Below are positions 29,881-38,179 of a stretch of DNA of 38,179 nucleotides, in pieces (position 1 is the stretch's first letter; each line of letters opens with the position of its first letter). This DNA comes from a virus: positions 1-38,179 of the IMG/VR virus record IMGVR_UViG_3300049422_000039; one strand, given 5' to 3'. Made by a program: the position numbers and the translations under genes. The notes below the pieces were generated by a model that ran no database searches, had not been told where the DNA came from, and saw only the letters and a list, made by a program, of their open reading frames with translations.

Positions 29881-30324
29881 ATGACCCAGTCCATTCGTGA
29901 ACGAATCCTGCAAGCAATCGTCGGGGTACTGACCCCGGTCGCCACTGATCAGGCAGCCACTGTGTGGCGAACGCCCAGCGTGTCCATCACGCGCGACCAG
30001 TGCCCAGCGCTGGTGGTGTTTCCTGAGAGTGAGTCACTGGCTGAGCGCGCCAACGACCGGGTCACCCGCGAGTTGACGGTGCGCATCACAGCGCTTGCGC
30101 GCGCGGTGCCGCCCGACGTTGCCGAAACGCAGGCTGATGCCTTGCTCTGTGCAGCGCATTCTGCCCTGATGCTTGACGTCAACCTAGGCGGCCTGGCGCT
30201 CGGCGTGCGGGAAGTCGAGTCCGAGTGGGAAGTGGAAGACGCTGACGGCGTTGCTGCCAGCACATCTGCGCGCTACCAGATCACCTACCGCACCCTGATC
30301 GCGGACATCGCAATTCAAGCCTGA
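29881..30324 (+). CDS. Tail terminator/completion protein (gpU/Z-like)
   Basis: 147 residues from MTQSIRERILQAIVGVL. Alpha/beta layout with an N-terminal helix, ALVVFPESESLAERANDRVTRELTVRITALAR, and the end STSARYQITYRTLIADIAIQA; this matches small tail-completion proteins encoded between connector and tube genes. No ribosome site is seen: the 60 bases before the ATG hold only the promoter of the opposing inserted gene, which may have displaced the original signal. Confidence 0.68.
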   Translation: MTQSIRERILQAIVGVLTPVATDQAATVWRTPSVSITRDQCPALVVFPESESLAERANDRVTRELTVRITALARAVPPDVAETQADALLCAAHSALMLDVNLGGLALGVREVESEWEVEDADGVAASTSARYQITYRTLIADIAIQA

Positions 30325-30373
30325 ATCCTTTTCCCCATTTTTTCATCCATTCCAACTTTAAGGATCCCAAACC

Positions 30374-31147
30374 ATGAGCACCTATGCATCATTCCAAGGC
30401 CGTGTTTACCTCGGCAAACGTGACGTTGAAGGCAACCCCATCGAGGTTCGCTCACCCGGCAACGTGGCCGAGTTGAAACTCTCGCTCAAAACCGACGTGC
30501 TGGAGCATTACGAGAGCCAGACCGGTCAGCGCACGCTGGATCACCGCATGGTCAAGCAAAAATCGGCCACGGTGAATCTGACCATTGAAGAGTTCACCAA
30601 AGAAAATTTGGCGCTGGCCCTGTACGGCAACTACGTGGTTGGCACGCCCGGCACTGTGACCAATGAGCCATTGGCGGGCGCTTCTCCCTTGGTCGGCGAG
30701 CGCTATTTCCTGGCTCACCCCAAGGTAGCCAGCCTGGTGATTCTGGACAGCAGCGCCACACCCGCGACCCTGGTCGAAGGGGTGGACTACACCGTCGATA
30801 AAGACTTCGGCGCTATCCAGTTGCTGCGTCTGAACGATGGAGGCACACCTGCCGTGGCCTACGCCGCCCCACTGAAGGCCAGCTACGCCTTTGGTGTCAC
30901 TACCGAGATTGGCATCTTTACCCAGCCACTGCCCGAGCGTTTCCTGCGGCTGGAGGGCATCAACACCGCCGACGGTAATGCAAAGGTGTTGGTTGAGTTG
31001 TACCGGGTGGCGTTTGATCCCTTGAAGGAAATCTCGTTCATCTCCAACGAATACAACAAGTTCGAGATGGAAGGCTCCCTCTTAGCCGATTCCAGCAAGC
31101 CTTTCGATGCAACGCTGGGCCAGTTCGGCCGCATTGTCCAAATCTGA
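30374..31147 (+). CDS. Major tail tube protein (gpV-like)
   Basis: 257 residues with AAGGATC upstream. The protein begins MSTYASFQGRVYLGKRDVEG. GNVAELKLSLKTDVLEHYESQTGQRTLDHRMVKQKSATVNLTIEEF and the later YRVAFDPLKEISFISNEYNKFEMEGSLLAD are typical of phage tail tube subunits. Hexameric rings of this protein would form the non-contractile tail. Gene order (completion protein, tube, chaperones, tape measure) agrees. Confidence 0.85.
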   Translation: MSTYASFQGRVYLGKRDVEGNPIEVRSPGNVAELKLSLKTDVLEHYESQTGQRTLDHRMVKQKSATVNLTIEEFTKENLALALYGNYVVGTPGTVTNEPLAGASPLVGERYFLAHPKVASLVILDSSATPATLVEGVDYTVDKDFGAIQLLRLNDGGTPAVAYAAPLKASYAFGVTTEIGIFTQPLPERFLRLEGINTADGNAKVLVELYRVAFDPLKEISFISNEYNKFEMEGSLLADSSKPFDATLGQFGRIVQI

Positions 31148-31157
31148 AAGGCGCGTC

Positions 31158-31553
31158 ATGACTGATTTGGAAAAACTCATTCCCCAGGACACCCTGGTGC
31201 AGGTGGCAGGCGAAACCATTGCGATATCCCCCCTCAAAGTGGGCCAGTTGCCTGCTTTCCTGCGGGTGATCGCACCCGTGATGGCGCAATTGAGCCAACC
31301 GCAAATCAACTGGCTGGCGCTGTTTGGCGAGCGTGGTGACGATTTGTTGAACGCCATCGGCATCGCAGTCAAAAAACCGCGCGAGTGGGTGGACGACTTG
31401 GCAGCGGACGACGCGTTGCTGCTGGCAGCCAAGGTGATGGAGGTCAACGCTGATTTTTTTACCCGAACGGTGATTCCCAAACTCGACGGTCTGTTCAGTC
31501 TGGGCCAGGGCATTCGGGAGGCCAATACTGGTTCGACCTTACCCAGCGCCTGA
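31158..31553 (+). CDS. Tail assembly chaperone (gpG-like)
   Basis: 131 residues from MTDLEKLIPQDTLV. It is largely helical (AFLRVIAPVMAQLSQPQINWLALFGERGDDLLNAIGIAV), with the size and place of lambda G between tube and tape measure. Within the gene, T TTT TTT (31454-31460) is an in-phase -1 slippery heptamer. A second open frame continues to 31750, so the longer GT-like fusion is expected as a minor product. Confidence 0.8.
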   Translation: MTDLEKLIPQDTLVQVAGETIAISPLKVGQLPAFLRVIAPVMAQLSQPQINWLALFGERGDDLLNAIGIAVKKPREWVDDLAADDALLLAAKVMEVNADFFTRTVIPKLDGLFSLGQGIREANTGSTLPSA

Positions 31554-31750
31554 TCGGGCATGGCCACCGGCTGCCCGACATCCTGGACTACACGCTGGCG
31601 CAGTTGAAAGGCTTTGCTGCTGCCAGCTCTCGCCTGGACAGCGCGCGTGATGCCCAACTCCTGTCCCTGATTGCCATTGGCAGCCGGGGCGACTCCAAAA
31701 ACCTCGATCAAACGCTTGAACGTCTGACCACTGCATCAAACCCGAAATGA
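31158..31750 (+). CDS. Frameshifted tail chaperone fusion (gpGT-like)
   Basis: The product would keep the first 101 residues of the gpG-like protein and gain 96 residues in the -1 frame. These comprise a polar linker (YPNGDSQTRRSVQSG), then WFDLTQRLIGHGHRLPDILDYTLAQLKGF, a helix pattern I know from T domains of such chaperones (GH.....V..YTL.Q....). The stop at 31748-31750 overlaps the next ATG (ATGA), as expected for a real coding end. In lambda, GT recruits the tube protein to the tape measure. The -1 frame itself is open from 31454. Confidence 0.68.
31454..31460 (+). other. -1 ribosomal frameshift site (TTTTTTT)
   Basis: In the chaperone frame the codons read GAT TTT TTT ACC, so the seven T's fit X_XXY_YYZ exactly. 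The -1 frame becomes open right after a TGA at 31451 and stays open to 31750. No clear downstream stem was identified. Confidence 0.65.
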
Positions 31751-32391
31751 AAATCTCCATTCGAATCGACAGCGCCGCCGCGCAAGCCCAGCTTCGCCGA
31801 TGGGGTGGGGAGTTTCGCGACAAGGTCAAAAAGGCGGTGGCCAAGGCTATGGCGAAAGAGGCAGTGGAGATCAAACGAGACGTGCGCGACCAGGTGGCAT
31901 CGCAACTGACGGTGGTGAAGAAGACCTTTCTCAATGGGTTCTCCGCCTACGTGATCGACAAAGATCCCAGTCGTTTGCCTGCGCTCTACGTAGGCTCGCG
32001 CATTCCCTGGGTCGGAATGCATGAGAACGGTGGCGTGATCTCGGCCAAGATGCTGATCCCCTTGCATGGCCGGGTCGGCCGCAAACGTTTCAAGGCACAG
32101 ATTGCCGAACTGATGCGGGGCGGCAACGCCTACTTCATCAAAAACGCCAAGGGCAACGTGGTGCTGATGGCCGAGAACATCAAAGAGCACGACCGACCCT
32201 TGGCCGGTTTCAAGCGTCGCTACCGCAAAGCCGAAGGAATCAAGCGCATCAAACGCGGTGCAGATATTCCGATTGCCGTACTGGTGCCGCGTGTCATGCT
32301 CAAAAAGCGACTCGACATTGAGCGACTGGTGGTGCGTCGCATCCCACGACTGGCAGCAGGCATCGAACAACAAATCCGCACGGTCGGATGA
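31747..32391 (+). CDS. Minor tail protein (gpZ- or DUF6441-like)
   Basis: 214 residues; the start overlaps the GT-frame stop. It is a basic protein with an N-terminal helix (LRRWGGEFRDKVKKAVAKAMAKEAVEIKRDVRDQV). A middle region, PALYVGSRIPWVGMHENGGVISAKMLIPLHGRVGRKRF, ends near residue 120. The KNAKGNVVLMAENIKEHDRP and PIAVLVPRVMLKKRLDIERLV segments recall tail-completion proteins with an SH3-like fold. Position just before the tape measure supports a tail role; the exact family is uncertain. Confidence 0.65.
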   Translation: MKISIRIDSAAAQAQLRRWGGEFRDKVKKAVAKAMAKEAVEIKRDVRDQVASQLTVVKKTFLNGFSAYVIDKDPSRLPALYVGSRIPWVGMHENGGVISAKMLIPLHGRVGRKRFKAQIAELMRGGNAYFIKNAKGNVVLMAENIKEHDRPLAGFKRRYRKAEGIKRIKRGADIPIAVLVPRVMLKKRLDIERLVVRRIPRLAAGIEQQIRTVG

Positions 32392-32413
32392 CCCTCAAAT
32401 ATTGAACTGACCC

Positions 32414-35400
32414 ATGGCCAACAACCGTATCGCCGTTTTAGTCGCCCTTGAAGGTGCAGATGACGGGCTTAAACGCGCCCTGAATTCTGCCCAGCAAAGC
32501 CTGGGTGAGTTGGCATCGACAGCCAAGACCGCAGGCGACAAGGCTGCGCGCGGTATGGCCGAGGTCAAAGCAGGCATGTCAGCGTTTGGCGATCAGGTGG
32601 CGACCGCCAAAACGCAACTGCTGGCTTTCCTGTCTATCAACTGGGCGGCAGGCAAGGTGCAGGAGATCGTCCAGATTGCCGATGCCTGGAACATGATGGG
32701 CGCACGCCTGAAGCTGGCAACAGCCGGTCAGAATGAGTTTGTCACCGCGCAAAAAGCGCTGTTTGACATCGCTCAGCGTATTGGTGTGCCAATTCAGGAA
32801 GTCTCGACCCTGTACGGCAAGTTGCAGCAAGCGGTGCGCATGCTCGGTGGTGAACAGAAAGATGCCTTGACCATCACGGAGAGCATCTCGCAGGCCTTGC
32901 GCCTGTCCGGTGCGTCGGCCACAGAAGCCCAGTCCTCACTCTTGCAGTTCGGACAAGCCTTGGCGTCCGGTGTGCTGCGTGGCGAGGAATTCAATTCAGT
33001 CGTCGAAAACTCACCCCGTCTGGCCCAAGCGCTGGCCGACGGCTTGAACGTGCCCATTGGTCGGCTGCGCAAGTTGGCTGAAGAGGGTCGACTCACCGCT
33101 GACGTGGTGGTCAACGCCTTGATGGGCCAAAAGGACAAGCTCGCCGCCGAGTACGCGCAACTTCCAGCAACCGTCGCACAGGCCTTTCAGCGCCTGCAAA
33201 ACGCCTTCGGGCAGTGGGTCGCGCAGGTGGATGCCGCCACCGGCATCACCAAAAAGCTCGCCGATGGTCTGACCTGGCTGGCCACCAATCTTGATACGGT
33301 CATGCAGTGGCTCAAAAGAATAGCCGAAGTGGGACTGGCGGTGCTCATTTACCGGCTGCTGCCAGCGTTGGTCACCGCTTGGCAAACCGCTGGAGCCGCA
33401 GCCATCACCGCTGCCACCGCTACCTCTGCGGCCTGGGCCACCGCCAATTTATCGGTCACAGCAGCCATTGCCAGCGTCGGGCTGCTCAAAACCGCCTTTG
33501 CCGTGCTGGGTGCGTTCGCAGTGGGCTGGGAAATCGGCACCTGGCTGTCCGAGAAATTCGAGATCGTCCGCAAAGCGGGCATCTTCATGGTTGAAATCCT
33601 GGTCAAAGCAGTCGAAGTTCTGCAATACAGCTGGGAAGCGTTTGCAGCAATCTTTACCAGTGACACCATCGATGCTGCCACCAAGCGTCATGAAGCTCGG
33701 CTGGCCGAGATGAATGTGATCTTCGCCCAGATGTATGCCGATGCCACCAAGGGTTCGGACACCGCCAAAGCGGCCATGACCACTGCGGCCACCACAGCAG
33801 AAGAGATTGCCAAAAAGCTGGAAGCTGTGCGTCAGGGAACCCAAGAAGCGGTCGGTCGTGGCGTTGAAGCGGTTCACTCCGCAGTGGAAAAGCTCAAATC
33901 CCGGCTGGGCGAGGTGGAACAGGCGGTCACCAAGGCCAATGGCGTGGTGACGGATGCGACAGCAAAAATGGCTGAAGCGTACAAGGGTCTGACGGCCATG
34001 GTGGAAGCCAACCTGCAAAAACAGGTCGATGCTGTGAAAGCACGCTACCAGCAGGAGCAGACGGCACTGGATTTGTCGAAGGCGTCAGAGGCAACCCAGA
34101 TCGCCAAGTCAACCCTGCTGCTCACTGACGCACTGACTCAGCAGACCACCCTGCGGCAAAAGGCCACCACGGACACCTTGAAACTCATCGATGACGAGTC
34201 CAGCGCCAGGGTGGCAGCAGCAGCCAAACAAGGCCTAACGGAAGCCGAGCGCAGCGCCAACGTCACCCGGGTCGAAAACGAGATTCTGGCGACCAAACGC
34301 CAGTCCATGGTCATTGCCGCCACGGAATACCGCGCCCACATTGATGCGCTCAACGCTGAGGCCAACCGGCATCTGGCAGAAATTCAGCGCATCGAAGAAG
34401 CCAAACGGCTGCTGACGATGACCACGGAAGAAAAAATCCGTGAACTGCGTCGTCAGGGCATGACTGAATTTGAGGCCACGGAAGACCGCAAACGTCAGAT
34501 CGTTGAGTTGCAGAGCAAGGCGCGTGATGCACTGGCCGCTGGTGAATTTGAGCAAGCCAAGCAGTTTGCGCAAAAGGCCATGGATTTGGCGGTGCAAGTG
34601 GGCAGTGCCCAAACCGCTGAAGCCAAAAAGGCAGAGGAAGCCAAGAAGCAATCCGAGCAAGCGCACACCCAGGTCGTGACCCTGGAGTCACAGGCGCGTG
34701 AGGCTTCTCGCAAACAGGAGTACGACAAGGCTGCCGACCTGATGCGCCAGGCAGACACCCTGCGGGCCGAACTGGCCCAGAAAACCAAGGATTCTGATAC
34801 TGCGATCACCCAAGGCAAGCAGGGTATCAACACGGCCATTGGTGACATCCGCACATCCGAGGAAATCCTGGTCAAGACGCTTGATGCACAGGCGCAGGCA
34901 CACCAAAACGCAGCCAAGTCGGCGTTGAGTGCGCGTGACCAGATCAAGCAGACCCTGACGGATACGGAAACCCAGATCGACCAGATCACCGCCAAGCTCA
35001 AAGATGGTTTGAAAGTCACACTGGACGCGGACACCACCCGGTTTGACAAGGCCATGGCTGATCTTGATAAGGCAATGGCCGAGAAAGAAAGGCTGCTGGT
35101 CATCAAGGCCGATCTGGAACAGGCCCAGAAAAAGCTCCAGGAATATGAAGCTTTGCTCAAAGAAGGCAAGACGCTGCCGGTGGATGCCGATGTCAGCCAG
35201 GCCAAAGCGGCGCTGGACAAACTGACCGCCTATGCAAAGCAAAACTCGCTGATCGAGCTGCAAGTCACTTCTGAAAAAGCCCAAGCAGCGATCAACAATG
35301 TGGAAGGCATGATCAATGCACTGGGTCGCATCCGCACTGAGTCGCAGCACAGTGTGAACACCAATGCCGATGCGGCGCGCTCGCAAATCTCCAGCCTCAA

Positions 35401-36442
35401 CGGCATGAATACGTCGAGCACCCACACGATCTATGTGACCAAGGTCGAAACGAACGCGACGGGTGGACTAGTGGGCGCAGGTCTGCCGCACTTCGCTGTC
35501 GGCGGTGCAGTCGCTCCCATGGTGCAGTCTGCATTTGCCCGAATGACCGGTGGCTCCGTGCCGGGCTCGGGCGATCAAGACACGGTACCGCGCACGCTGG
35601 ACGCTGGCGCGTATGTGTTGCGCAAAGCGGCGGTGCGCAAATATGGTGCTACTACCCTGTCAAAAATTGCCAATGGTGTGGCCCGGTTTGCCACGGGCGG
35701 TTCGGTGGTAACCCCCGGTTCGAACGTCATCAAGCACAACAAGGACGCGGTGGAAGCCCAGCAAATGATCGAGTTGGGTTTGTCCGGAATGCGTCAGTAT
35801 GTGCAGTGGATGCGCATGCAGTACGGTGCTTCCATGAGTATCGGATTCGAGTACGACACCATGGTGGGTTACGGCCAACTGGCCAACACCGACCGTAGAA
35901 CCTTGGAGAGCCTGCTCAATCGCAAGCAACTCACAGGCAACGAAAAACAAAAGCTCGATGCCATCAAGGCCAACTGGCGGCAAGCCATGGCGCAGCCACT
36001 GGCCTATGGTAAAGACCTTGAACGCGACCTGATGGAATACATGGAGCAGCACCAGGGTGAGTTTTACCGGGGCGGTGGAGTGGCCAAGTCCGATACGGTT
36101 CCCGCCATGCTCACTCCCGGCGAATACGTGGTCAACCGGTCAGCGGTGTCGCGCTTTGGCACCGGCTTTTTTGAGTCGCTCAACAACCTGAGCCTGCCAG
36201 CGCAAGCCCTGGCCGCGCGCGTGCAGGGCTTTGCCAGTGGTGGACTTGTTCAGTCACTGGTGCCATCTCTGGCATCACCCATGTCAGTGCCAAGACCTGA
36301 ATTGGCGGCGAGCAGTGCTCCGGTACGAACAGTGCGAGTTGAACTGGCGGCGGGAAACCGCAGTGTGTCAGCCACGGTCGATGCTAGGGATGAAACCCGA
36401 CTGCTGGACATCTTGAAACAAGCGAAATCACGCGCTTTTTAG
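32414..36442 (+). CDS. Tail tape measure protein
   Basis: 1342 residues. Residues about 75-260 are a tape-measure N-terminal domain (QIADAWNMMGARLKLATAGQNEF...IGVPIQEVSTLYGKLQQAVRMLGG...LASGVLRGEEFNSVVENSPRLAQALADGL). Hydrophobic segments lie near 300-375, then about 500 residues of charged coiled coil, a linker with hydrophobic turns, and a C-terminal region with GG-rich repeats (FAVGGAVAP, ARMTGGSVPGSGDQDTVPRTLDAGAYVLRKAAV; FYRGGGVAKSDTVPAMLTPGEYVVNRSAV). With about 1.5 A per residue, the tail would be about 200 nm long. Confidence 0.94.
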   Translation: MANNRIAVLVALEGADDGLKRALNSAQQSLGELASTAKTAGDKAARGMAEVKAGMSAFGDQVATAKTQLLAFLSINWAAGKVQEIVQIADAWNMMGARLKLATAGQNEFVTAQKALFDIAQRIGVPIQEVSTLYGKLQQAVRMLGGEQKDALTITESISQALRLSGASATEAQSSLLQFGQALASGVLRGEEFNSVVENSPRLAQALADGLNVPIGRLRKLAEEGRLTADVVVNALMGQKDKLAAEYAQLPATVAQAFQRLQNAFGQWVAQVDAATGITKKLADGLTWLATNLDTVMQWLKRIAEVGLAVLIYRLLPALVTAWQTAGAAAITAATATSAAWATANLSVTAAIASVGLLKTAFAVLGAFAVGWEIGTWLSEKFEIVRKAGIFMVEILVKAVEVLQYSWEAFAAIFTSDTIDAATKRHEARLAEMNVIFAQMYADATKGSDTAKAAMTTAATTAEEIAKKLEAVRQGTQEAVGRGVEAVHSAVEKLKSRLGEVEQAVTKANGVVTDATAKMAEAYKGLTAMVEANLQKQVDAVKARYQQEQTALDLSKASEATQIAKSTLLLTDALTQQTTLRQKATTDTLKLIDDESSARVAAAAKQGLTEAERSANVTRVENEILATKRQSMVIAATEYRAHIDALNAEANRHLAEIQRIEEAKRLLTMTTEEKIRELRRQGMTEFEATEDRKRQIVELQSKARDALAAGEFEQAKQFAQKAMDLAVQVGSAQTAEAKKAEEAKKQSEQAHTQVVTLESQAREASRKQEYDKAADLMRQADTLRAELAQKTKDSDTAITQGKQGINTAIGDIRTSEEILVKTLDAQAQAHQNAAKSALSARDQIKQTLTDTETQIDQITAKLKDGLKVTLDADTTRFDKAMADLDKAMAEKERLLVIKADLEQAQKKLQEYEALLKEGKTLPVDADVSQAKAALDKLTAYAKQNSLIELQVTSEKAQAAINNVEGMINALGRIRTESQHSVNTNADAARSQISSLNGMNTSSTHTIYVTKVETNATGGLVGAGLPHFAVGGAVAPMVQSAFARMTGGSVPGSGDQDTVPRTLDAGAYVLRKAAVRKYGATTLSKIANGVARFATGGSVVTPGSNVIKHNKDAVEAQQMIELGLSGMRQYVQWMRMQYGASMSIGFEYDTMVGYGQLANTDRRTLESLLNRKQLTGNEKQKLDAIKANWRQAMAQPLAYGKDLERDLMEYMEQHQGEFYRGGGVAKSDTVPAMLTPGEYVVNRSAVSRFGTGFFESLNNLSLPAQALAARVQGFASGGLVQSLVPSLASPMSVPRPELAASSAPVRTVRVELAAGNRSVSATVDARDETRLLDILKQAKSRAF

Positions 36443-36455
36443 CGGTCACTCACCC

Positions 36456-36863
36456 ATGGAACTAAAAAACCTCTTTAGTGGGGCCACGTTGACCCTGCCT
36501 GACGATTTGCTGTGGAGCGACGAACACGGCTGGAGTCCAGTGGTCTCGAGCGTGTCTTACCTGATCACTGGGTCTCTCTTGGTGCAGTCGGCCACACGGC
36601 AGGCGGGGCGGGCCATTACCCTGGTGGGCGCTGCCGACATGGCCTGGGTTACGAGATCGGTTGTCAATGTTCTGCGCGACTGGGTGGCACTGCCACTTGA
36701 CGCGGTCAGTGGCCGCTTTGAGTTGACGCTCACCGATGCCCGAGTTTTCACGGTGGCATTTCGTCATGCCGACGGGGCTCTTGAAGCCGAGCCCGTCACT
36801 GGGTTTCCCGCACGGTCAGAGGCTGACTTCTACCGCATCACCTTAAAGCTGATGCAAATCTAA
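36456..36863 (+). CDS. Distal minor tail protein of unknown family
   Basis: 135 residues from MELKNLFSGATLTLPDDLLWSDEHGWSP, beta-rich (LITGSLLVQSATRQAGRAITLVG; RFELTLTDARVFTVAFRHADG). It lies 13 bases after the tape measure gene, the place of the tail-tip proteins (lambda M/L). I do not see a diagnostic motif. The segment 'ITLVGAADMAWVTRSVVNVLRDW' suggests a distal-tail ring protein as in siphoviruses, but this is inference. Confidence 0.72.
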   Translation: MELKNLFSGATLTLPDDLLWSDEHGWSPVVSSVSYLITGSLLVQSATRQAGRAITLVGAADMAWVTRSVVNVLRDWVALPLDAVSGRFELTLTDARVFTVAFRHADGALEAEPVTGFPARSEADFYRITLKLMQI

Positions 36864-36877
36864 ATTCTGGAGCCTTC

Positions 36878-38179
36878 ATGCCCATTCTCACTGGCGACAT
36901 CAAATTAGTTGCATCCCAAGTCATGGACGACGTGCCCGAGGGCGGTGGCGCGCCCACGGCCACGGTCATCACGGACGGCACCAGCAATGCCATCTTTCCG
37001 GACATCTCTGAACTCGACCGCGCTGGTGGTCGGGTGAATTTGCGAAAACTCCACGTCTCGGTGCAGACGATGGACACCGACACCTACATGGGCTCGAACA
37101 TCATCGTCTCCGAGCCTCCAGCGGATCCCAATGTCAGTGTCACGCTGTTCAGTACCCGCGACACCTTTGATCGGCGCGATGCGGCTTCTGCCAGGGTGGA
37201 GAGCTACCTCACCAAAGGACCGATGTGGGGCGGCATGCTGCTGGAAAACCATATTGCTGGTCAGCGTGCCGTGCAAATCTTGCAGGGTGTGGATGCTGAA
37301 CTGCCTCGAATTGGCCAGACCATGGTGCTGGTGCAAAACGAGGGGACAACCAACGAGAGAAACCAGTACATCCGAACCACTGAGGTCAGCGCAGTCAAGC
37401 GCAAGTTCGAGGATAGCCAGGGAAAGATGGTCGACATGAACGTGGTGACCTGTTCTATCAGCGATGCACTGCGCACGGATTTTCAGGGGTCTGAAGGCAA
37501 CGCCAAGGCGGCACCAGCAGCGGGTGCGACCAAGGTGAGAGACACCACGGTCGCAGATGCAGGCTCCTACGTTGGCGTGGTGCCACTGGCCGCAGCCGCC
37601 ATTCTCGGGACGTTCAGCATTCGCGCCAGCAGCGTCTACACCCAACTGGTGCCCAGTGCCCAGACGGAAACGCCTCTGGTCGATCTGAAACCCAACGGTG
37701 AACAGGTGGTTTTATCCGCAGCTGGCGGACCGATGACGATCACCACCTCGGTGGCCCTCAACACCTCTCACACCATCAGCGTGGGCCAGGCCATCATGCC
37801 CAACACGCTCAAACTGACCACCGGCAGCTTGACCTTGGTCGATGACGGTGGCTTGTTGTCTGCTGCTGGCAGCGCAGTCGGTGCGGTGGACTATGCCAAT
37901 GGGCTGATTTCAATCACCGATCCATCTGTGAGCTACGCTGGGGCCAAGACGATCGTGTACACACCCGCTGCAACGCCGGTGCGTTCCTTGCACACCGCCA
38001 GCTGGGCTGTCACGGCCGAATCACGCTCCAGCACCCTGGTCGCGATCTTTGATCCTGCTCCAAAACCGGGCAGTTTCGCGCTCAGCTACCGAGCACAGGG
38101 GCGCTGGTACACATTGCGCGATGCGGGCAATGGCCAGTTGCGCAGTGCCTTTGGCTCGGTGGGCGCTGGCACGCTCAAT
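36878..38179 (+). CDS. Large phage tail protein, truncated by window end
   Basis: An open frame of 434 codons from MPILTGDIKLVASQVMDDVPEGGG, with GGAG upstream of the ATG; it reaches the last base without a stop. Segments IFPDISELDRAGGRVNLRKLHVSVQTMDTDTYMGSNIIVSEPP and YLTKGPMWGGMLLENHIAGQRAVQIL recall large tail proteins of Burkholderiales and Xanthomonadales prophages that follow the tape measure. The later part is beta-rich with Ser/Thr repeats, like hub or fibre-linking proteins. It is probably part of the tail tip. Confidence 0.8.
   Translation, partial: MPILTGDIKLVASQVMDDVPEGGGAPTATVITDGTSNAIFPDISELDRAGGRVNLRKLHVSVQTMDTDTYMGSNIIVSEPPADPNVSVTLFSTRDTFDRRDAASARVESYLTKGPMWGGMLLENHIAGQRAVQILQGVDAELPRIGQTMVLVQNEGTTNERNQYIRTTEVSAVKRKFEDSQGKMVDMNVVTCSISDALRTDFQGSEGNAKAAPAAGATKVRDTTVADAGSYVGVVPLAAAAILGTFSIRASSVYTQLVPSAQTETPLVDLKPNGEQVVLSAAGGPMTITTSVALNTSHTISVGQAIMPNTLKLTTGSLTLVDDGGLLSAAGSAVGAVDYANGLISITDPSVSYAGAKTIVYTPAATPVRSLHTASWAVTAESRSSTLVAIFDPAPKPGSFALSYRAQGRWYTLRDAGNGQLRSAFGSVGAGTLN

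Noticed and set aside
31158-31553. Tail chaperone gene broken by a frameshift mutation
   Set aside because: The slippery heptamer is in phase and the second frame ends in an ATGA overlap, which fits programmed frameshifting rather than decay.

Overview
The window is the larger part of a temperate siphovirus-type prophage in a GC-rich proteobacterium, most likely one of the Burkholderiales (Comamonadaceae-like). The basis is the codon use, the AAGGAG-type ribosome sites and the recognisable phage families: DUF2924/serine recombinase, DUF6511, DUF6362, tandem ParB-methyltransferases, and a lambda-like head and tail set. It starts at or near the integrase end and stops inside a large tail gene. 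No lysis genes, attachment sites, tRNA, rRNA or CRISPR array were seen.

Layout. (1) 1-2394, minus strand: four genes chained by ATGA overlaps (small conserved protein, DUF2924, large serine recombinase, HTH protein); this is the probable integration cassette. (2) 2395-2555: divergent control region with repeated CTTGCAT half-sites. (3) 2556-6538: cargo-like module of XRE-ImmA/IrrE metallopeptidase, PIN-like nuclease and a 751-residue protein I do not recognise. (4) 6645-15035: early and replication operon with an excisionase-like HTH protein, BRO-N antirepressor, Sak4-type ATPase, SSB-like protein, two Cys-rich proteins, Cas4-like PD-(D/E)XK nuclease, Toprim/D5 primase-helicase, RuvC-like resolvase and DUF6362. 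(5) 15036-15565: gene-free stretch with strong hairpins. (6) 15566-18563: two tandem ParB-domain DNA methyltransferases, one SPPY and one DPPY, and a small membrane protein. (7) 18509-20424, minus strand: four small cargo genes (two unknowns, DUF3489, DUF6900-like). (8) 20425-20657: two palindromes with the same 12-bp core ahead of the terminase. (9) 20658-38179: packaging, head and tail genes in lambda-like order (TerS, TerL, two fibre-like proteins, gpW, portal, S49 protease with nested scaffold, decoration protein, capsid, connector, tail terminator, tube, G/GT chaperones with a -1 slippery site, minor tail protein, tape measure, distal tail proteins). One minus-strand gene of the pRiA4b ORF-3 family interrupts this set.

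How it fits together. The recombinase cassette would integrate and excise the element. Control is probably exercised by the XRE-ImmA protein, the BRO-N antirepressor and the small HTH proteins, because no classical CI-type repressor is visible. Primase-helicase, RuvC and Sak4/SSB/exonuclease form a replication and recombination set, and the two methyltransferases probably protect phage DNA from restriction. The strongest unexplained signals are: a five-copy element (hairpin plus CAGCGCGTT-type box) ahead of minus-strand genes that lie 16 kb apart, which is coding sequence in one place and untranslated leader in the others; the three-gene XRE-ImmA/PIN/751-aa module; the twin palindromes before the terminase; and the inserted pRiA4b-type gene with its own promoter.
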